From assembly GCA_039029275.1 (NCBI GenBank), contig JBCCGL010000014.1:1-64000 (forward strand): a stretch of 64,000 nt of DNA, read 5' to 3'. The notes under the pieces are model-generated. The model saw only the letters and a list, made by a program, of their open reading frames with translations, did not search any database and was not told where the DNA came from. The DNA comes from JBCCGL01 sp039029275. GTDB taxonomy: Bacteria > Pseudomonadota > Gammaproteobacteria > JBCCGL01. Both the position numbers and the translations under genes were made by a program. This document shows, piece by piece, positions 25,330 to 35,122 of the stretch. Position 1 is the first letter of the stretch; each line of letters opens with the position of its first letter.

Positions 25330-26622
25330 TCATTGATCGGACACCCTGTTGAGGTATTTTTTGACCTGATCCTGCCAAAGCGCGGGCATTGCCATTACCC
25401 AATGTCCGTTGTTGTCACCCGCGACTTCCATCACGTTAAAATCACCTTTACCGCCAGCGGTCAAAAACGCATCGAAGTTATCGCGACAGTGTTTGATCGA
25501 ATAAAACGTGTCGTTCTCACCGTATAGCGAAAGCGTGTGCCGGCCGAATCCGGCAGCCTTCTTGAACAAGGTTTGATTAACGTGGGTCGATGTGTCACAG
25601 CCCTCGCCCAGCCAACCACCGACAAAATTCACGACTCCCGCAATCCGATCCGGGTATTGACCCGCGAAGGCCATCGACAGTATTCCACCGCGCGACTGGC
25701 CGGCAAGCAATACCGGCGCATCGATCACATCGTCACGCTGGAGCAGTGCATCGATGGCGGCATCGAGGTCCGCCATCGCCCGCTCGGCCCCCGCCAGTGA
25801 CGTCGCGGAATTGCACGTATAACCGTTGCTTCGGTCGGCGTGGAATCCCTCATCGTACAAACCGTCGGAGCGTCCGCGCCCGCGTCGCTGTACGTACGCG
25901 ACCAACCACCCGCGGCGATTGAGGAACTCGGCAAACCAATCGTTAACCCACGTGTGCGTAAACCACTCCGGCTTATTGCCGAACCCGGTTGATCCGTGAT
26001 TCACCACCGCAAGCGGAAACGGGCCATCGCCGGATGGTTTATAGATCACTGTTTCCAAACTCACGGACTTTTCGTTTTCAAGCAAAGCGGTTTGCAAAAA
26101 TTCGCTTTTGCCGGCAGTCCACTGAAGGTCGGTATTCGACGCTTCGAGCGCTGTGCCTGAATAGTGTTGAAAAACCCCAAAGCCGCGGTTGTTTCCGTAG
26201 TAGCCCAGCAGCTTCCCGGTTGGCGAACGTTCATAACGGATTGGCGCGTGCGCACCGACTAACGTCATAGTATCGCCCTGAATTTTGGCGTTGTAGCGAA
26301 CCCAGCGGGCGTTGAATCCGCGGTGAGGGTTGCCTGCAACCGCGTAGACAACAGACGCGTTGCCGCCGGAGGAAATCGACTCCACCACCAGAACGCTGTT
26401 GAGGACGTTGTCCCAACGACCCACCCAGATACCGGTAAAAGGCGAGTCACTGCTCGCAGGCGAAACATCATCTGGCAAAGGTACATTGCCGAGCAGCATG
26501 TCAGGCTTCGCAGAGGCATAACCACTGAATGAAAATAGCAGCGCACACAGTAAAATCGTTGCGCGTATCACCCGGTTGGTAACACCTATATGATCAGAGC
26601 TGACAGAAAGTGAATTGCCCAT
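25330..26622 (-). CDS. Secreted alpha/beta hydrolase
   Basis: 430 residues with a signal peptide (hydrophobic about 18-38, ending SGYASA). The first third after the signal is a beta-rich region of unknown type (GIWVGRWDNVLNSVLVVE). The rest is an alpha/beta hydrolase: oxyanion region AVVNHGSTGFGNKP, nucleophile elbow AGQSRGGILSMAF, Asp in LYGENDTFYS, and catalytic His in DNNGHWVMA. Dienelactone-hydrolase or peptidase S9-like relatives are possible. It would act on an ester or peptide in the periplasm. No operon partner. Confidence 0.82.
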   Translation of the reverse strand: MGNSLSVSSDHIGVTNRVIRATILLCALLFSFSGYASAKPDMLLGNVPLPDDVSPASSDSPFTGIWVGRWDNVLNSVLVVESISSGGNASVVYAVAGNPHRGFNARWVRYNAKIQGDTMTLVGAHAPIRYERSPTGKLLGYYGNNRGFGVFQHYSGTALEASNTDLQWTAGKSEFLQTALLENEKSVSLETVIYKPSGDGPFPLAVVNHGSTGFGNKPEWFTHTWVNDWFAEFLNRRGWLVAYVQRRGRGRSDGLYDEGFHADRSNGYTCNSATSLAGAERAMADLDAAIDALLQRDDVIDAPVLLAGQSRGGILSMAFAGQYPDRIAGVVNFVGGWLGEGCDTSTHVNQTLFKKAAGFGRHTLSLYGENDTFYSIKHCRDNFDAFLTAGGKGDFNVMEVAGDNNGHWVMAMPALWQDQVKKYLNRVSDQ

Positions 26623-26740
26623 GCGGTTTTTTTAACTGGGGTGGTAGCAAGCGGTCGGGTAGTTTACACGTGACTCTTGTGAGTTCGAATCAGATATGAT
26701 GTTTTCGTTACCCACTAATTGGCATTATCAGGTTTGTTAA

Positions 26741-28324
26741 ATGGACATTCTCTGGATTTTATTTGCGTTCGCGTGCGGGTTTGCAGTTAAGCAGCTGAGT
26801 TTGCCGCCACTGATTGGATACCTCGGTGCGGGATTTTTGCTGAATATGTACGGTGTCACGATGACGCCAGGCTTGCAGGAAATCGCCGATATCGGCGTGA
26901 CATTGATGCTGTTTACGATCGGGCTGAAACTGAATATTCGCGATCTACTCAAGCCGGAAATCTGGGCGGGTGCGCTGACAAATGCCGGGCTGTGGACGCT
27001 GATATTTTGTTCGTTGGCGCTGTTTTTATCCGCGCTTTCGGCGCCGTATTTCGTTGATCTCGATTTTCAGTCCGCCGCTTTACTGGCATTCGCTTTAAGT
27101 TTTTCCAGTACGGTTTGTGTGATCAAAATGCTGGAAGAGTCGGGCGAGATGAGTACGCGGCACGGCCGTTTCGCCATCGGTATTCTGGTGATGCAGGATA
27201 TCGTCGCCGTTCTGTTTTTGGTTGCCGCAGAGGGCAGAGTGCCGACTGTTTGGGCTTTGCTTTTACCTCTGCTGTTGTTGGCACGGCCCTTGTTGGGTCG
27301 ATTGCTGACAATGAGCGGGCACGGCGAACTGCTGGTGCTTTCCGGCTTTATGTTCGCACTCGGTGCGCACGAGCTTTTCTATCTCGTGAATATAAAAGGT
27401 GACCTCGGAGCGCTCTTGTTTGGCGTGTTATTGAGCCAGCACGCAAAAGCGACCGAGCTGTCCAAATCCTTGCTGAGCTTTAAGGATATTTTCCTCGTGG
27501 GGTTTTTTCTGTCTATTGGACTGGTTGCCCTGCCCGATGCCTCGATGGTGCTGACCTCTGTTTTCCTCGTGCCCTTGTTGTTGATCAAGCTGGCAATGTT
27601 TTATGTCATTTTTGTTGGTTTTCGCTTACGCGCGCGCGCCGCGAGCCTGTCCTCCTTATTGCTTAGCAACTACAGCGAGTTTGGCTTGATCGTGATGGTT
27701 CTGGGTGTGCAGCTCGGGATGATAGGAAAAGAATGGCTCGTGATTTTGGCGTTAAGTATTTCATTCTCGTTTGTTATCACTTGCATTGTTTACCACTATG
27801 CGCACGGCTTTTACGCGAGAGTCAAAAACAGGCTGCAGAGGCTCGAGCGACGCAAGCCTTTGGTCGAGGATATTTTTGTACAGCCGAGCGATGCAGAAGT
27901 GCTGATTGTGGGCACGGGTCGAATCGGTCGCGGCGCTTATCGTGCGCTGCACAACAAAATGGGCGATCACGTATGGGGAATGGATGCAGACCACGAGCGC
28001 GTCGCGGCTCAAAAAGAGCAGGGCATGAATGTGTTTGTTGGCGATGGCGAAAGCGTTGATCTATGGGAGGCGCTTGATCTGTCCAAAATAAAGTTGGTTA
28101 TGATCGCGACGCCGGCAAATGAAGACGTGCGCAACATCACCGAGCAAATGTTGTTTGCTGGGTACAAAGGAAAGATCGCGGCTATCGCACGTTTCGAGGA
28201 TGATCGCGAAACCCTCAAGAGCTATGGCATAGACAAGGTTTTCGACTTTTTTGTTGAAGCGGGCGCCGGATTTGCGGATGACAGCCTGCGGATGATTGAT
28301 CAGGAGAAATCAGTCGCGAACTAA
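26741..28324 (+). CDS. KefB/KefC-type cation:proton antiporter
   Basis: 527 residues. N-terminal 370: about 12 membrane helices of the CPA2 family (QLSLPPLIGYLGAGFLLNMYGV, TIGLKLNIRDLLKPEIW, SSTVCVIKMLEESGE, AIGILVMQDIVAVLFL with the conserved Asp). C-terminal: TrkA-N nucleotide-binding Rossmann domain (VLIVGTGRIGRGAYRAL near 386). It is likely a K+ efflux system gated by NAD(H) or glutathione adducts. The full KefC regulatory tail is missing, so it is closer to YbaL/KefB-like proteins. Its stop overlaps the convergent cupin gene by 4 bp. Confidence 0.88.
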   Translation: MDILWILFAFACGFAVKQLSLPPLIGYLGAGFLLNMYGVTMTPGLQEIADIGVTLMLFTIGLKLNIRDLLKPEIWAGALTNAGLWTLIFCSLALFLSALSAPYFVDLDFQSAALLAFALSFSSTVCVIKMLEESGEMSTRHGRFAIGILVMQDIVAVLFLVAAEGRVPTVWALLLPLLLLARPLLGRLLTMSGHGELLVLSGFMFALGAHELFYLVNIKGDLGALLFGVLLSQHAKATELSKSLLSFKDIFLVGFFLSIGLVALPDASMVLTSVFLVPLLLIKLAMFYVIFVGFRLRARAASLSSLLLSNYSEFGLIVMVLGVQLGMIGKEWLVILALSISFSFVITCIVYHYAHGFYARVKNRLQRLERRKPLVEDIFVQPSDAEVLIVGTGRIGRGAYRALHNKMGDHVWGMDADHERVAAQKEQGMNVFVGDGESVDLWEALDLSKIKLVMIATPANEDVRNITEQMLFAGYKGKIAAIARFEDDRETLKSYGIDKVFDFFVEAGAGFADDSLRMIDQEKSVAN

Positions 28325-28968
28325 GCGAGGTGCCCCGTCTTCACGAGAATAATTGTGTCCTTCTCCGCGAGCGGGTGGTTTGAACTCGGGCGCGGGCTGC
28401 GCAACCAGCTACCCGCAGGATAGCGCCCGTGTTCGTCGATAAACTCGCCGCAAATGACAAATATTTCCTCACCGCTCCAGTGTTGGTGCGGGATAAATTT
28501 TTCACCCGCCGGCCATTTAACCAGTGCCGTCTGTTCCCCTTGGAAGCTGTGGAGCGGTAAAACCTGCGAATTGCCATGTCCGGGCGACCAGTCCGCCGAG
28601 TGGGTATCGATGCACACGCGGAGCGAATCTTCTGGTTTGAACTGGTGCAGTTTGACAAATAGTTCGCAGCCTTCGTCGCTGTGCGGCGCGTGCGCAAATC
28701 CCTCCGGATTACGAAAATAAGTCCCGGCGGGAAAGTCACCGGATTCGTCGGAGAACACGCCGGAAAGAACGAAAATTTCCTCGCCGAGCGGATGCTCGTG
28801 CCGCGAGAAGCGGGATCCGGGATCAAATCGCACCACGCTGGTTGCGTGCCCTCGTTCTTTTTCCTCGAAGGCAAAGCGTTTGCGCCACACACCCGCCATC
28901 GGGCTGGCTTCCCACTCCTGTTGATCCGGGGTAATCACAATCGATTTTTCGAAATCCATATTGAGCAT
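28321..28968 (-). CDS. Double cupin protein (ChrR-like cupin repeats)
   Basis: 215 residues made of two cupin units: HEHPLGEEIFVLSGVFSDESGDFPAGTYFRNPEG (about 59-92) and HQHWSGEEIFVICGEFIDEHGRYPAGSWLRSP (about 160-191). Each keeps the HxH and Glu metal ligands of the ChrR C-terminal domain, but the N-terminal anti-sigma zinc domain of ChrR is absent, so it is unlikely to be an anti-sigma factor. It probably binds Zn or Fe. The start could also be the Met three codons in. The role is unknown. Confidence 0.82.
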   Translation of the reverse strand: MLNMDFEKSIVITPDQQEWEASPMAGVWRKRFAFEEKERGHATSVVRFDPGSRFSRHEHPLGEEIFVLSGVFSDESGDFPAGTYFRNPEGFAHAPHSDEGCELFVKLHQFKPEDSLRVCIDTHSADWSPGHGNSQVLPLHSFQGEQTALVKWPAGEKFIPHQHWSGEEIFVICGEFIDEHGRYPAGSWLRSPRPSSNHPLAEKDTIILVKTGHLA

Positions 28969-28985
28969 GATTGATACGTCCCGAT

Positions 28986-29483
28986 TTAGAAATACTTTTC
29001 GTAGAAGTGTAATTTTCTATCGGCAACCATTTCGGTTTTAAAGTAAGAATAACCGAGTTTTTCGTAGATATGGATGCCGCGCGGGTTGTCTTCGTACACG
29101 TCGAGCCAGATCCTGTTAGCGCCCAGTTCGTTGCGACAAAACGCTTCCATCTCCCTGATCGCGAGCTGTCCGATCCCGCGTGATCGCCTGTCGATTACGA
29201 TTCTGGCGAACTCCACGGTCTGCTCGTCTTGCTCGACAATAAGGATAAAGTACCCAATCAATTCATCCGAGGTGTCGCATATGCACAGGAAATGAGTGTT
29301 ATCGCGCGCGAACCACGTTTGTAACGTTTCAAGATCGTGTTGGTTAACGAAATCGCGCGCGTGATCCTGTTTTGCCATTTCGCAAAAAAAAGCGAGTTCA
29401 TCTTTGTTCGCCGGCTTCAACTGGATCTGTTGCTGAATCACGTATGGGTCGCTTACTGAATTGCCTGAGCCAGAAACGATCAC
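28986..29483 (-). CDS. GNAT family N-acetyltransferase
   Basis: 165 residues from GTG 29483; a downstream GTG 14 codons in is also possible. The acetyl-CoA site is visible as RIVIDRRSRGIGQLAIREME (motif A, Arg/Gln-x-x-Gly-x-Gly/Ala form), followed by WLDVYEDNPRGIHIYEKLGY (motif B). It would acetylate an amine of a small molecule or protein. It lies 17 bp upstream of the double-cupin gene on the same strand and may be co-transcribed with it. Confidence 0.85.
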   Translation of the reverse strand: MIVSGSGNSVSDPYVIQQQIQLKPANKDELAFFCEMAKQDHARDFVNQHDLETLQTWFARDNTHFLCICDTSDELIGYFILIVEQDEQTVEFARIVIDRRSRGIGQLAIREMEAFCRNELGANRIWLDVYEDNPRGIHIYEKLGYSYFKTEMVADRKLHFYEKYF

Positions 29484-29710
29484 GATACTTTGCCGCTTCG
29501 GTAAATGGAAACAAAAACGCCTTGGTCTGAAAACCCTGCGAGTGCAGGATCCGGTGAGAAAATTTAGCTTGCCTGCTTTCGGCGGTGGGAATCACCATCA
29601 GGTCGTTTGATTGCGAGACCAATAAATTTTTCTTGTTAAATCAATAAAAAGCATCGTGTGCACGGCAGAGTCAGCTAAAATCACGCGAGAGTTTCTGTTT
29701 AGGCCAGCGA

Positions 29711-30211
29711 ATGTCCGCATCGTCTTCCAGTCGTGGCATCGAGCGAGTGCTATTCATAGCATTGACGCTGGCCGCTGCCTGGTTGCTATGGTCGGGAATA
29801 TACAAGCCGTTGCTGATCGCCCTGGGCGCCTTGTCGTGCGCACTTGTGCTGTGGCTTGTGCAGCGTATGGGGTATCTCGACGACGGTCTCTACGCGCGCT
29901 GGGTACGCTGGCGCCTGTTTGCCTATTGGTTTTGGTTGGGGCGCGAGATATTCAAATCCAGCCTGGCGGTGACGCGAGCGGTGCTGAGCCCCACCCTGTC
30001 GATCAGTCCCACCGTCGTGGAAATTAAGTCAGCATCTTTACATCCTTTCGATCAGGTGATCCTGGGTAACTCGATCACATTGACGCCTGGCACACTGACA
30101 TTGGACGTGCATCGTGGCGTGCTCAAAGTGCACGCGCTCCACGAGTCGGGCGCGCGCGAACTCCTGGGCGGCGAGATGAACCGGCGCGTGGCGGAGCTGC
30201 ACAGCGAATGA
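29711..30211 (+). CDS. mrpE: Na+/H+ antiporter subunit E (MrpE/MnhE)
   Basis: 166 residues with two or three N-terminal membrane helices and a hydrophilic C-terminal part containing PTVVEIKS and ILGNSITLTPGTLTLDV, the typical MnhE motif. First gene of a nine-gene Mrp-type operon; it overlaps the next gene by 4 bp. Subunit E helps assemble the complex. Confidence 0.93.
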   Translation: MSASSSSRGIERVLFIALTLAAAWLLWSGIYKPLLIALGALSCALVLWLVQRMGYLDDGLYARWVRWRLFAYWFWLGREIFKSSLAVTRAVLSPTLSISPTVVEIKSASLHPFDQVILGNSITLTPGTLTLDVHRGVLKVHALHESGARELLGGEMNRRVAELHSE

Positions 30212-30492
30212 GCATCTACTACGCGGTTACGCTCGCACTTATTGTGACTATGGGGCTGGCACTGGTACGCGCCGTGCTGGGTCCCAGCGTTTACGATCGT
30301 GTGCTGGCGGTAAATATGTTTGGGACCAAAACAGTGTTGTTGCTGTCGGTTATTTCGCTGATGTTTGAACGACCGGATTTTCTGGATCTGGCTCTGGCTT
30401 ACGCCCTGATCAACTTTATCGGCGTGCTGGCGGTGCTGGAGTTTTTCCGCAACCGCGCGTCGAACGCGGATTCAGGCGAGGCGTCAAAATAG
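30208..30492 (+). CDS. mrpF: Na+/H+ antiporter subunit F (MrpF/MnhF)
   Basis: 94 residues, three membrane helices. RAVLGPSVYDRVLAVNMFGTKTVLLL followed by FLDLALAYALINFIGVLAVLEF matches MrpF throughout. The start overlaps mrpE (ATGA) and the stop overlaps the mrpG GTG by one base. Confidence 0.93.
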   Translation: MSIYYAVTLALIVTMGLALVRAVLGPSVYDRVLAVNMFGTKTVLLLSVISLMFERPDFLDLALAYALINFIGVLAVLEFFRNRASNADSGEASK

Positions 30493-30833
30493 TGCTGGCG
30501 CAAATCGTCGATATCGCGAGTTTCATTTTGATGACCGCGGGGGGCTTTTTCGTGTTTGTCGGCGGCGTCGGGGCGTTGCGCATGCCGGACCTGTACACCC
30601 GTATGCATGCGGCCAGTGTGACGGACAGCATCGGCCCGATTCTCATCATTGCCGGGGTCATGTTGCAGTCAGGAGTGACGCTCGCGAGCGTGAAACTGGC
30701 AGCGATTTTGCTGTTTCTGCTGCTGACCGGCCCGACTGCGTCCAACGCGCTGGCCAGCGCTGCGCTGCTCTCCGGTCAGGAGCCGAATGCCAGGTCAATT
30801 GATCCAGACAATGATTCGGATAATCCGTCGTGA
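30492..30833 (+). CDS. mrpG: Na+/H+ antiporter subunit G (MrpG/MnhG)
   Basis: 113 residues, GTG start, three helices. GGFFVFVGGVGALRMPDLYTRMHAASVTDSIGP and LLLTGPTASNALASAAL are MnhG hallmarks. It overlaps the next gene by 4 bp. Confidence 0.93.
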   Translation: MLAQIVDIASFILMTAGGFFVFVGGVGALRMPDLYTRMHAASVTDSIGPILIIAGVMLQSGVTLASVKLAAILLFLLLTGPTASNALASAALLSGQEPNARSIDPDNDSDNPS

Positions 30834-31813
30834 CCGTTATCTTCAGCGTTTTCCTGTTGACGTTTTTAATGGTGACCGCGATTGCGATCGTGCGCACAGC
30901 GAATTTGTTTGTCGCGGTGATGTTGTCGGGCATTTTCAGCTTGTTGCTGGCAGCTAACTTTTTTCTGCTGGATGCGGCTGACGTTGCGCTCACCGAAGCG
31001 GCAGTTGGTGCCGGAATCTCAACCGTATTGTTTTTAAGCGCGCTGGCCATGTTGGACGAGCGCGAAACCTCAGCGTCGCACAATCGCACAATCGCTTTGA
31101 TCGTCGTGGCGGTGATTACGCTGGCGGTGATTTACGCAACATTTGATCAGCCGCGTTTCGCGGACCCGATGGCGCCGGTACATCAACACGTTGCGCCGTG
31201 GTATTTCGAGACAACGCGCGAGCTGATCGATATCCCAAACGTCGTCACTGCCGTGCTCGCAAGCTTTCGTGGCTACGACACCCTCGGAGAGGTTTTTGTT
31301 GTTCTCACCGCCGGCATAGGTGTGCTGTTTTTGCTCGACAAGCGCGTACCCACCGGCCGTCGCGAGCGGGAACCCCAAATGGAGCCGGGTGGACTGCGGC
31401 ACTATCTTATTCCGCGGGTTGTGGGACGCTTGTTGATTCCATTTATTGTGCTGTTCGGGTTGTACGTGCAATTTCACGGTGACTTCGGGCCGGGTGGCGG
31501 CTTTCAGGCCGGCGCAATCGTGGCTGCCGGGGTCATTTTGTTCGCCCTGCTCGAAGGCGAAAACCGAGCCCTTGAGGTATTACCGCGCGGTGTGCTCACC
31601 GGGCTGGCGGCCGGTGGCGCGCTTCTGTACGGCGCGGTTGGCGTCGCCGGTATCGTCATGGGCGGCAATTTTCTCGATTACTCCGTGCTGTCGGATGACC
31701 CGGTTGTCGGTCAGCATATGGGTATTTTGTTGATTGAGGCGGGTGTCGGCATGACGGTAACCGGCACCTTGTTGAGCATTTTTCACGCTTTTGCTGCACG
31801 TGGCAGGTTCTGA
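30830..31813 (+). CDS. mrpB: MrpA C-terminal region fused to MrpB (DUF4040 + MnhB)
   Basis: 327 residues, GTG start. The first 85 residues are the DUF4040/MbhD unit (LTEAAVGAGISTVLFLSAL), which in Bacillus is the tail of MrpA. A middle part (PNVVTAVLASFRGYDTLGEVFVVLTAGIGVLFLL) is MbhE-like. The last 110 are MnhB (LLIPFIVLFGLYVQFHGDFGPGGGFQAGAIVAAG). The large NuoL-like portion of MrpA is absent here, so one of the three D-like proteins probably takes that place. It overlaps mrpC by one base. Confidence 0.9.
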   Translation: MTVIFSVFLLTFLMVTAIAIVRTANLFVAVMLSGIFSLLLAANFFLLDAADVALTEAAVGAGISTVLFLSALAMLDERETSASHNRTIALIVVAVITLAVIYATFDQPRFADPMAPVHQHVAPWYFETTRELIDIPNVVTAVLASFRGYDTLGEVFVVLTAGIGVLFLLDKRVPTGRREREPQMEPGGLRHYLIPRVVGRLLIPFIVLFGLYVQFHGDFGPGGGFQAGAIVAAGVILFALLEGENRALEVLPRGVLTGLAAGGALLYGAVGVAGIVMGGNFLDYSVLSDDPVVGQHMGILLIEAGVGMTVTGTLLSIFHAFAARGRF

Positions 31814-32169
31814 TGGATCCTCTAGGTATTTACCACTACTGGGCGTTTGCAATTATTTTGATGGTTGGATTTTATGCCGTCGTGGCCAAGCTCAATCTGG
31901 TGAAAAAGTTGCTCGGCTTGTCGTTGTTTCAGGCGGCTGTGTTTTTGTTGTACATCACTATGGGCAAGGTCGAAGGTGGTACTGCACCGATAATCAATGG
32001 GGACCCCACGGGTCAGTTGTTTTCCAATCCCTTGCCGCAGGTTTTGATTTTGACCGCGATTGTCGTCGGCATTTCAACCACCGCGTTGGGACTTGCCATC
32101 GTAGTGAGGATTCGCGAAGAGTTCGGCACGATTGAAGAAGATAAAGTGCGGGAGCTCGAGCGCCAGTGA
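31813..32169 (+). CDS. mrpC: Na+/H+ antiporter subunit C (MrpC/NuoK-like)
   Basis: 118 residues, three helices, NuoK-like. LNLVKKLLGLSLFQAAVFLLYI and PLPQVLILTAIVVGISTTALGLAI are standard MnhC motifs. It overlaps the next gene by 4 bp. Confidence 0.93.
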   Translation: MDPLGIYHYWAFAIILMVGFYAVVAKLNLVKKLLGLSLFQAAVFLLYITMGKVEGGTAPIINGDPTGQLFSNPLPQVLILTAIVVGISTTALGLAIVVRIREEFGTIEEDKVRELERQ

Positions 32170-33662
32170 GCGGTTTGCAAGCGCACTTACCCGCACTGCA
32201 ACTGGTAGTGCCGCTGCTGACAGCGCCTGTGTTGGTGCTGCTGGGCGAGCGTCGTTTGTCGTGGCTGATGGCGACCCTTGCAAGCCTTTGCGCTTTTTTG
32301 ATTGCCGCGACTCTCGCCGTGCATGTACTCGCGCACGGGCCGGTCGCTTACGCGATGGGCAATTGGCCTGCGCCGTTTGGCATTGCGCTGCAAGTTGACG
32401 CGGTCAGTGCGCTTCTGCTGTTGGTGGTGACAGGCGCGTCAAGCCTTGGCCTGCTGGCAGCAGCAACCAGCTTGAGCACGCAAATTCAAAGCGAGCGACA
32501 GCCGCTTTTCTTTGCCGCCTGGCTGCTCGGTATGAGCGGCTTGTGCGGCATGCTGGTGAGCGCGGATGCGTTCAACATTTTTGTTTTCATGGAAATTTCC
32601 TCGCTGGCCAGCTACGTGCTGGTAGCCGGTGGGCCGGACCGGCGCGCCCTGCCCGCGGTATTCAAATATCTGGTTATGGGCACGCTCGGCGCTACCTTTT
32701 ACCTGATCGGAATAGGGCTGATTTATTTGATGACCGGCACCCTTAACCTTGCGGATATGGCCGAGCGCGTGGGTGAAGTCGCCGATCTCAAACCGATTCT
32801 GATGGCGGCGGGTTTCATCATTGTTGGACTCGCATTGAAAGCCGCGATTTTTCCGCTGCATGTGTGGCTGCCCAATGCGTATACCTTTGCGCCACATGTG
32901 GTTACCGTGTTTATCGCGGCGTGCTCGACCAAGGTCGCGCTTTATGTGTTGTTGCGCTTTGATTTCATCGTGCTGCAGCCAAACCTGAGCGATCACGAGA
33001 TGCGCTTTGTGTCGTTTCTGCTGCCTCTGTCGGTGCTTGCGGTTCTGCTCGCATCAGCGGTTGCAGTTTTTGAAGCCAACTTAAAGCGCTTGCTGGCGTG
33101 GTCGTCGGTTGCCCAGATTGGGTACATCGTTATGGGTGCGAGCTTGCTCAGTCACGCCGGTGTCAGCGCAGCGTTGCTGCACATGTTTAATCACGCGCTG
33201 GCAAAAGGCGCGCTGTTTTTATCGCTCGCGTGTCTGGCGCTTTCCGTCAGTAGTTTGCGTATCGAACACATCGGTGGCATCGCCAAACGCATGCCGTGGA
33301 CGATGGCAGCGTTTGCGGTTGGAGGCATCAGTTTGATCGGCGTTCCGGGCACTGCAGGTTTCATCAGTAAGTGGTACTTGATCAGTGCAGCGCTGGACTT
33401 CGAACCGGTAGGCGGTCTGCTGGTTGCAATTATTTTGATCAGTTCGCTGATGTCGGTGATCTATATCTGGCGGGTCGTCGAACGCGCATATTTTGGCGAT
33501 ATGGAACGCCAGCAAACGCAAGAAAACGCACGCGAGGCACCGCTGGGTATTTTGATTCCTACGTGGATCGCCGTCGCACTTAACATCATCTTTGGCCTGC
33601 AACCGCAATTGCCACAGCAACTTGCCGCGCAGGGCGCGACGGCCCTGGGGATTTTGCCGTGA
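32166..33662 (+). CDS. mrpD: Na+/H+ antiporter subunit D, first copy (NuoN/M-like)
   Basis: 498 residues, about 14 helices, Proton_antipo_M family. The antiporter residues are in place: Glu143 in FVFMEISSLASY, the TM7 Lys in GLALKAAIFPLHVWLPNAY, and LKRLLAWSSVAQIGY. GTG start overlapping mrpC. It is the best match to a conventional MrpD among the three. Confidence 0.92.
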   Translation: MSGLQAHLPALQLVVPLLTAPVLVLLGERRLSWLMATLASLCAFLIAATLAVHVLAHGPVAYAMGNWPAPFGIALQVDAVSALLLLVVTGASSLGLLAAATSLSTQIQSERQPLFFAAWLLGMSGLCGMLVSADAFNIFVFMEISSLASYVLVAGGPDRRALPAVFKYLVMGTLGATFYLIGIGLIYLMTGTLNLADMAERVGEVADLKPILMAAGFIIVGLALKAAIFPLHVWLPNAYTFAPHVVTVFIAACSTKVALYVLLRFDFIVLQPNLSDHEMRFVSFLLPLSVLAVLLASAVAVFEANLKRLLAWSSVAQIGYIVMGASLLSHAGVSAALLHMFNHALAKGALFLSLACLALSVSSLRIEHIGGIAKRMPWTMAAFAVGGISLIGVPGTAGFISKWYLISAALDFEPVGGLLVAIILISSLMSVIYIWRVVERAYFGDMERQQTQENAREAPLGILIPTWIAVALNIIFGLQPQLPQQLAAQGATALGILP

Positions 33663-35122
33663 GCGCAGCGGATACATTACTTCTCGCGTTACTTATTCCG
33701 ATGGTTGGGGCTGTCGCCATCGGTATTGCGGGTCGCGTCAATGATAATCTGCGCGAGGCAGTAACCCTCACGACCGCGATTGTCCTGTGCGCAACTGTTT
33801 GGTCGCTAATTCCCGCGGTAATGGACGGTGAACGACCCGAGCGCGTGTTGTTTTCCCTGCTGCCCGGTATTGATATCGTGTTCCGTCTGGAACCGCTCGG
33901 AATGTTGTTTGCGGCGCTGGCGTCGGGCCTGTGGATCGTCAATTCGATTTATTCCATCGGATACATGCGCGGCAATAACGAAAAAAATCAGACCCGCTTT
34001 TATCTGTTTTTTGCCGTGTCGATTGGCGCGGCTTTAGGCATCGCGCTGGCCGGTAATCTGGTCACGCTGTTTCTGTTTTATGAAGCCTTAACGCTGGCGA
34101 CGTATCCGCTGGTTTCGCACAAGGGTGATGAAAAAACCGTGCGATCGGCGCGTGTTTATCTCGGCGTTTTGTTGATGACATCCATCGGCTTGCTGCTGCC
34201 CGCGATTATCATGACGTATCTGGTTGCGGGGACGGTTGCGTTCACCCCCGGCGGAATCTTGGAAGGCAATCTGGACGGCGTCGGTCTGATTTTACTTCTC
34301 GCACTTTTCGTCTTTGGAACAGGTAAAGCAGCGGTGATGCCAATGCACCGATGGTTGCCTGCGGCGATGGTCGCACCGACGCCAGTCAGCGCGCTTTTAC
34401 ATGCCGTAGCTGTGGTAAAGGCCGGCGTATTTACGGTGACCAAAGTGATCGTATACATATTTGGGGTCGATTATCTTTTCGCCGCCCCTGGGAGTGATCT
34501 CTTGCTTTACGCGGCGTGTTTTACGATTGTTGCCGGAAGTGTCGTCGCGCTGCGCCAAACCAATCTGAAGCGTTTACTCGCGTATTCGACTATCGCGCAG
34601 CTGTCCTACATCGTGATGGCTGCAGACATTCTTAAACCACTTGCAGAAATAGGTGCAGCGATGCACATCGTGGCGCACGCGTTTGGAAAAATCACATTGT
34701 TCTTTGCGGCAGGCGCGATTTACACCGCATCGAAAAAAACCGAACTTGCGCAACTCGCCGGTATCGGGCGTCGCATGCCGTGGACGATGGGGGCATTTAC
34801 CATCGGTGCCTTGAGCATGATCGGTGTTCCGCCGACAGGCGGCTTTGTTTCAAAGTGGTACATCCTCGGTGGTGCTATCGAAGCGGGTAACATGGTAGCC
34901 GTAGCGACAATCATTGCGAGCACGGTTTTGAACGCTGCCTACTTTTTACCGCTGGTTTATATGATCTGGTTTGTGAAAGAACCCGAGGGCCATAAACCGC
35001 ACGGGGAGGCACCGCTGGCGTCGGTAATGGCTTTATCAATCACTGCCGCATTGACCATTTTGTTTTTGCTTTTTCACGGTCCCGTCGTGCAACTCGAAAA
35101 GCAACTGTTTGGAGCGTTTTAA
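33659..35122 (+). CDS. Antiporter-like subunit, second MrpD/NuoM-type protein
   Basis: 487 residues, GTG start overlapping the previous gene by 4 bp. FLFYEALTLATYPLV carries the TM5 Glu, and FGTGKAAVMPMHRWLPAAMVAPTPVSALLHAVAVVKAGVF carries the TM7 Lys and the TM8 Lys in VVKAG. The latter segment is more NuoL/M-like than copy one, so it may stand in for the missing N-terminal part of MrpA. It overlaps the next gene by one base. Confidence 0.9.
   Translation: MSAADTLLLALLIPMVGAVAIGIAGRVNDNLREAVTLTTAIVLCATVWSLIPAVMDGERPERVLFSLLPGIDIVFRLEPLGMLFAALASGLWIVNSIYSIGYMRGNNEKNQTRFYLFFAVSIGAALGIALAGNLVTLFLFYEALTLATYPLVSHKGDEKTVRSARVYLGVLLMTSIGLLLPAIIMTYLVAGTVAFTPGGILEGNLDGVGLILLLALFVFGTGKAAVMPMHRWLPAAMVAPTPVSALLHAVAVVKAGVFTVTKVIVYIFGVDYLFAAPGSDLLLYAACFTIVAGSVVALRQTNLKRLLAYSTIAQLSYIVMAADILKPLAEIGAAMHIVAHAFGKITLFFAAGAIYTASKKTELAQLAGIGRRMPWTMGAFTIGALSMIGVPPTGGFVSKWYILGGAIEAGNMVAVATIIASTVLNAAYFLPLVYMIWFVKEPEGHKPHGEAPLASVMALSITAALTILFLLFHGPVVQLEKQLFGAF

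Noticed and set aside
28321..28968. ChrR anti-sigma factor
   Set aside because: Only the cupin part is present, twice; there is no N-terminal zinc anti-sigma domain and no adjacent ECF sigma gene.
29398..29622. Small minus-strand open frame upstream of the GNAT gene
   Set aside because: It overlaps the GNAT gene in another frame and shows no recognisable protein features.
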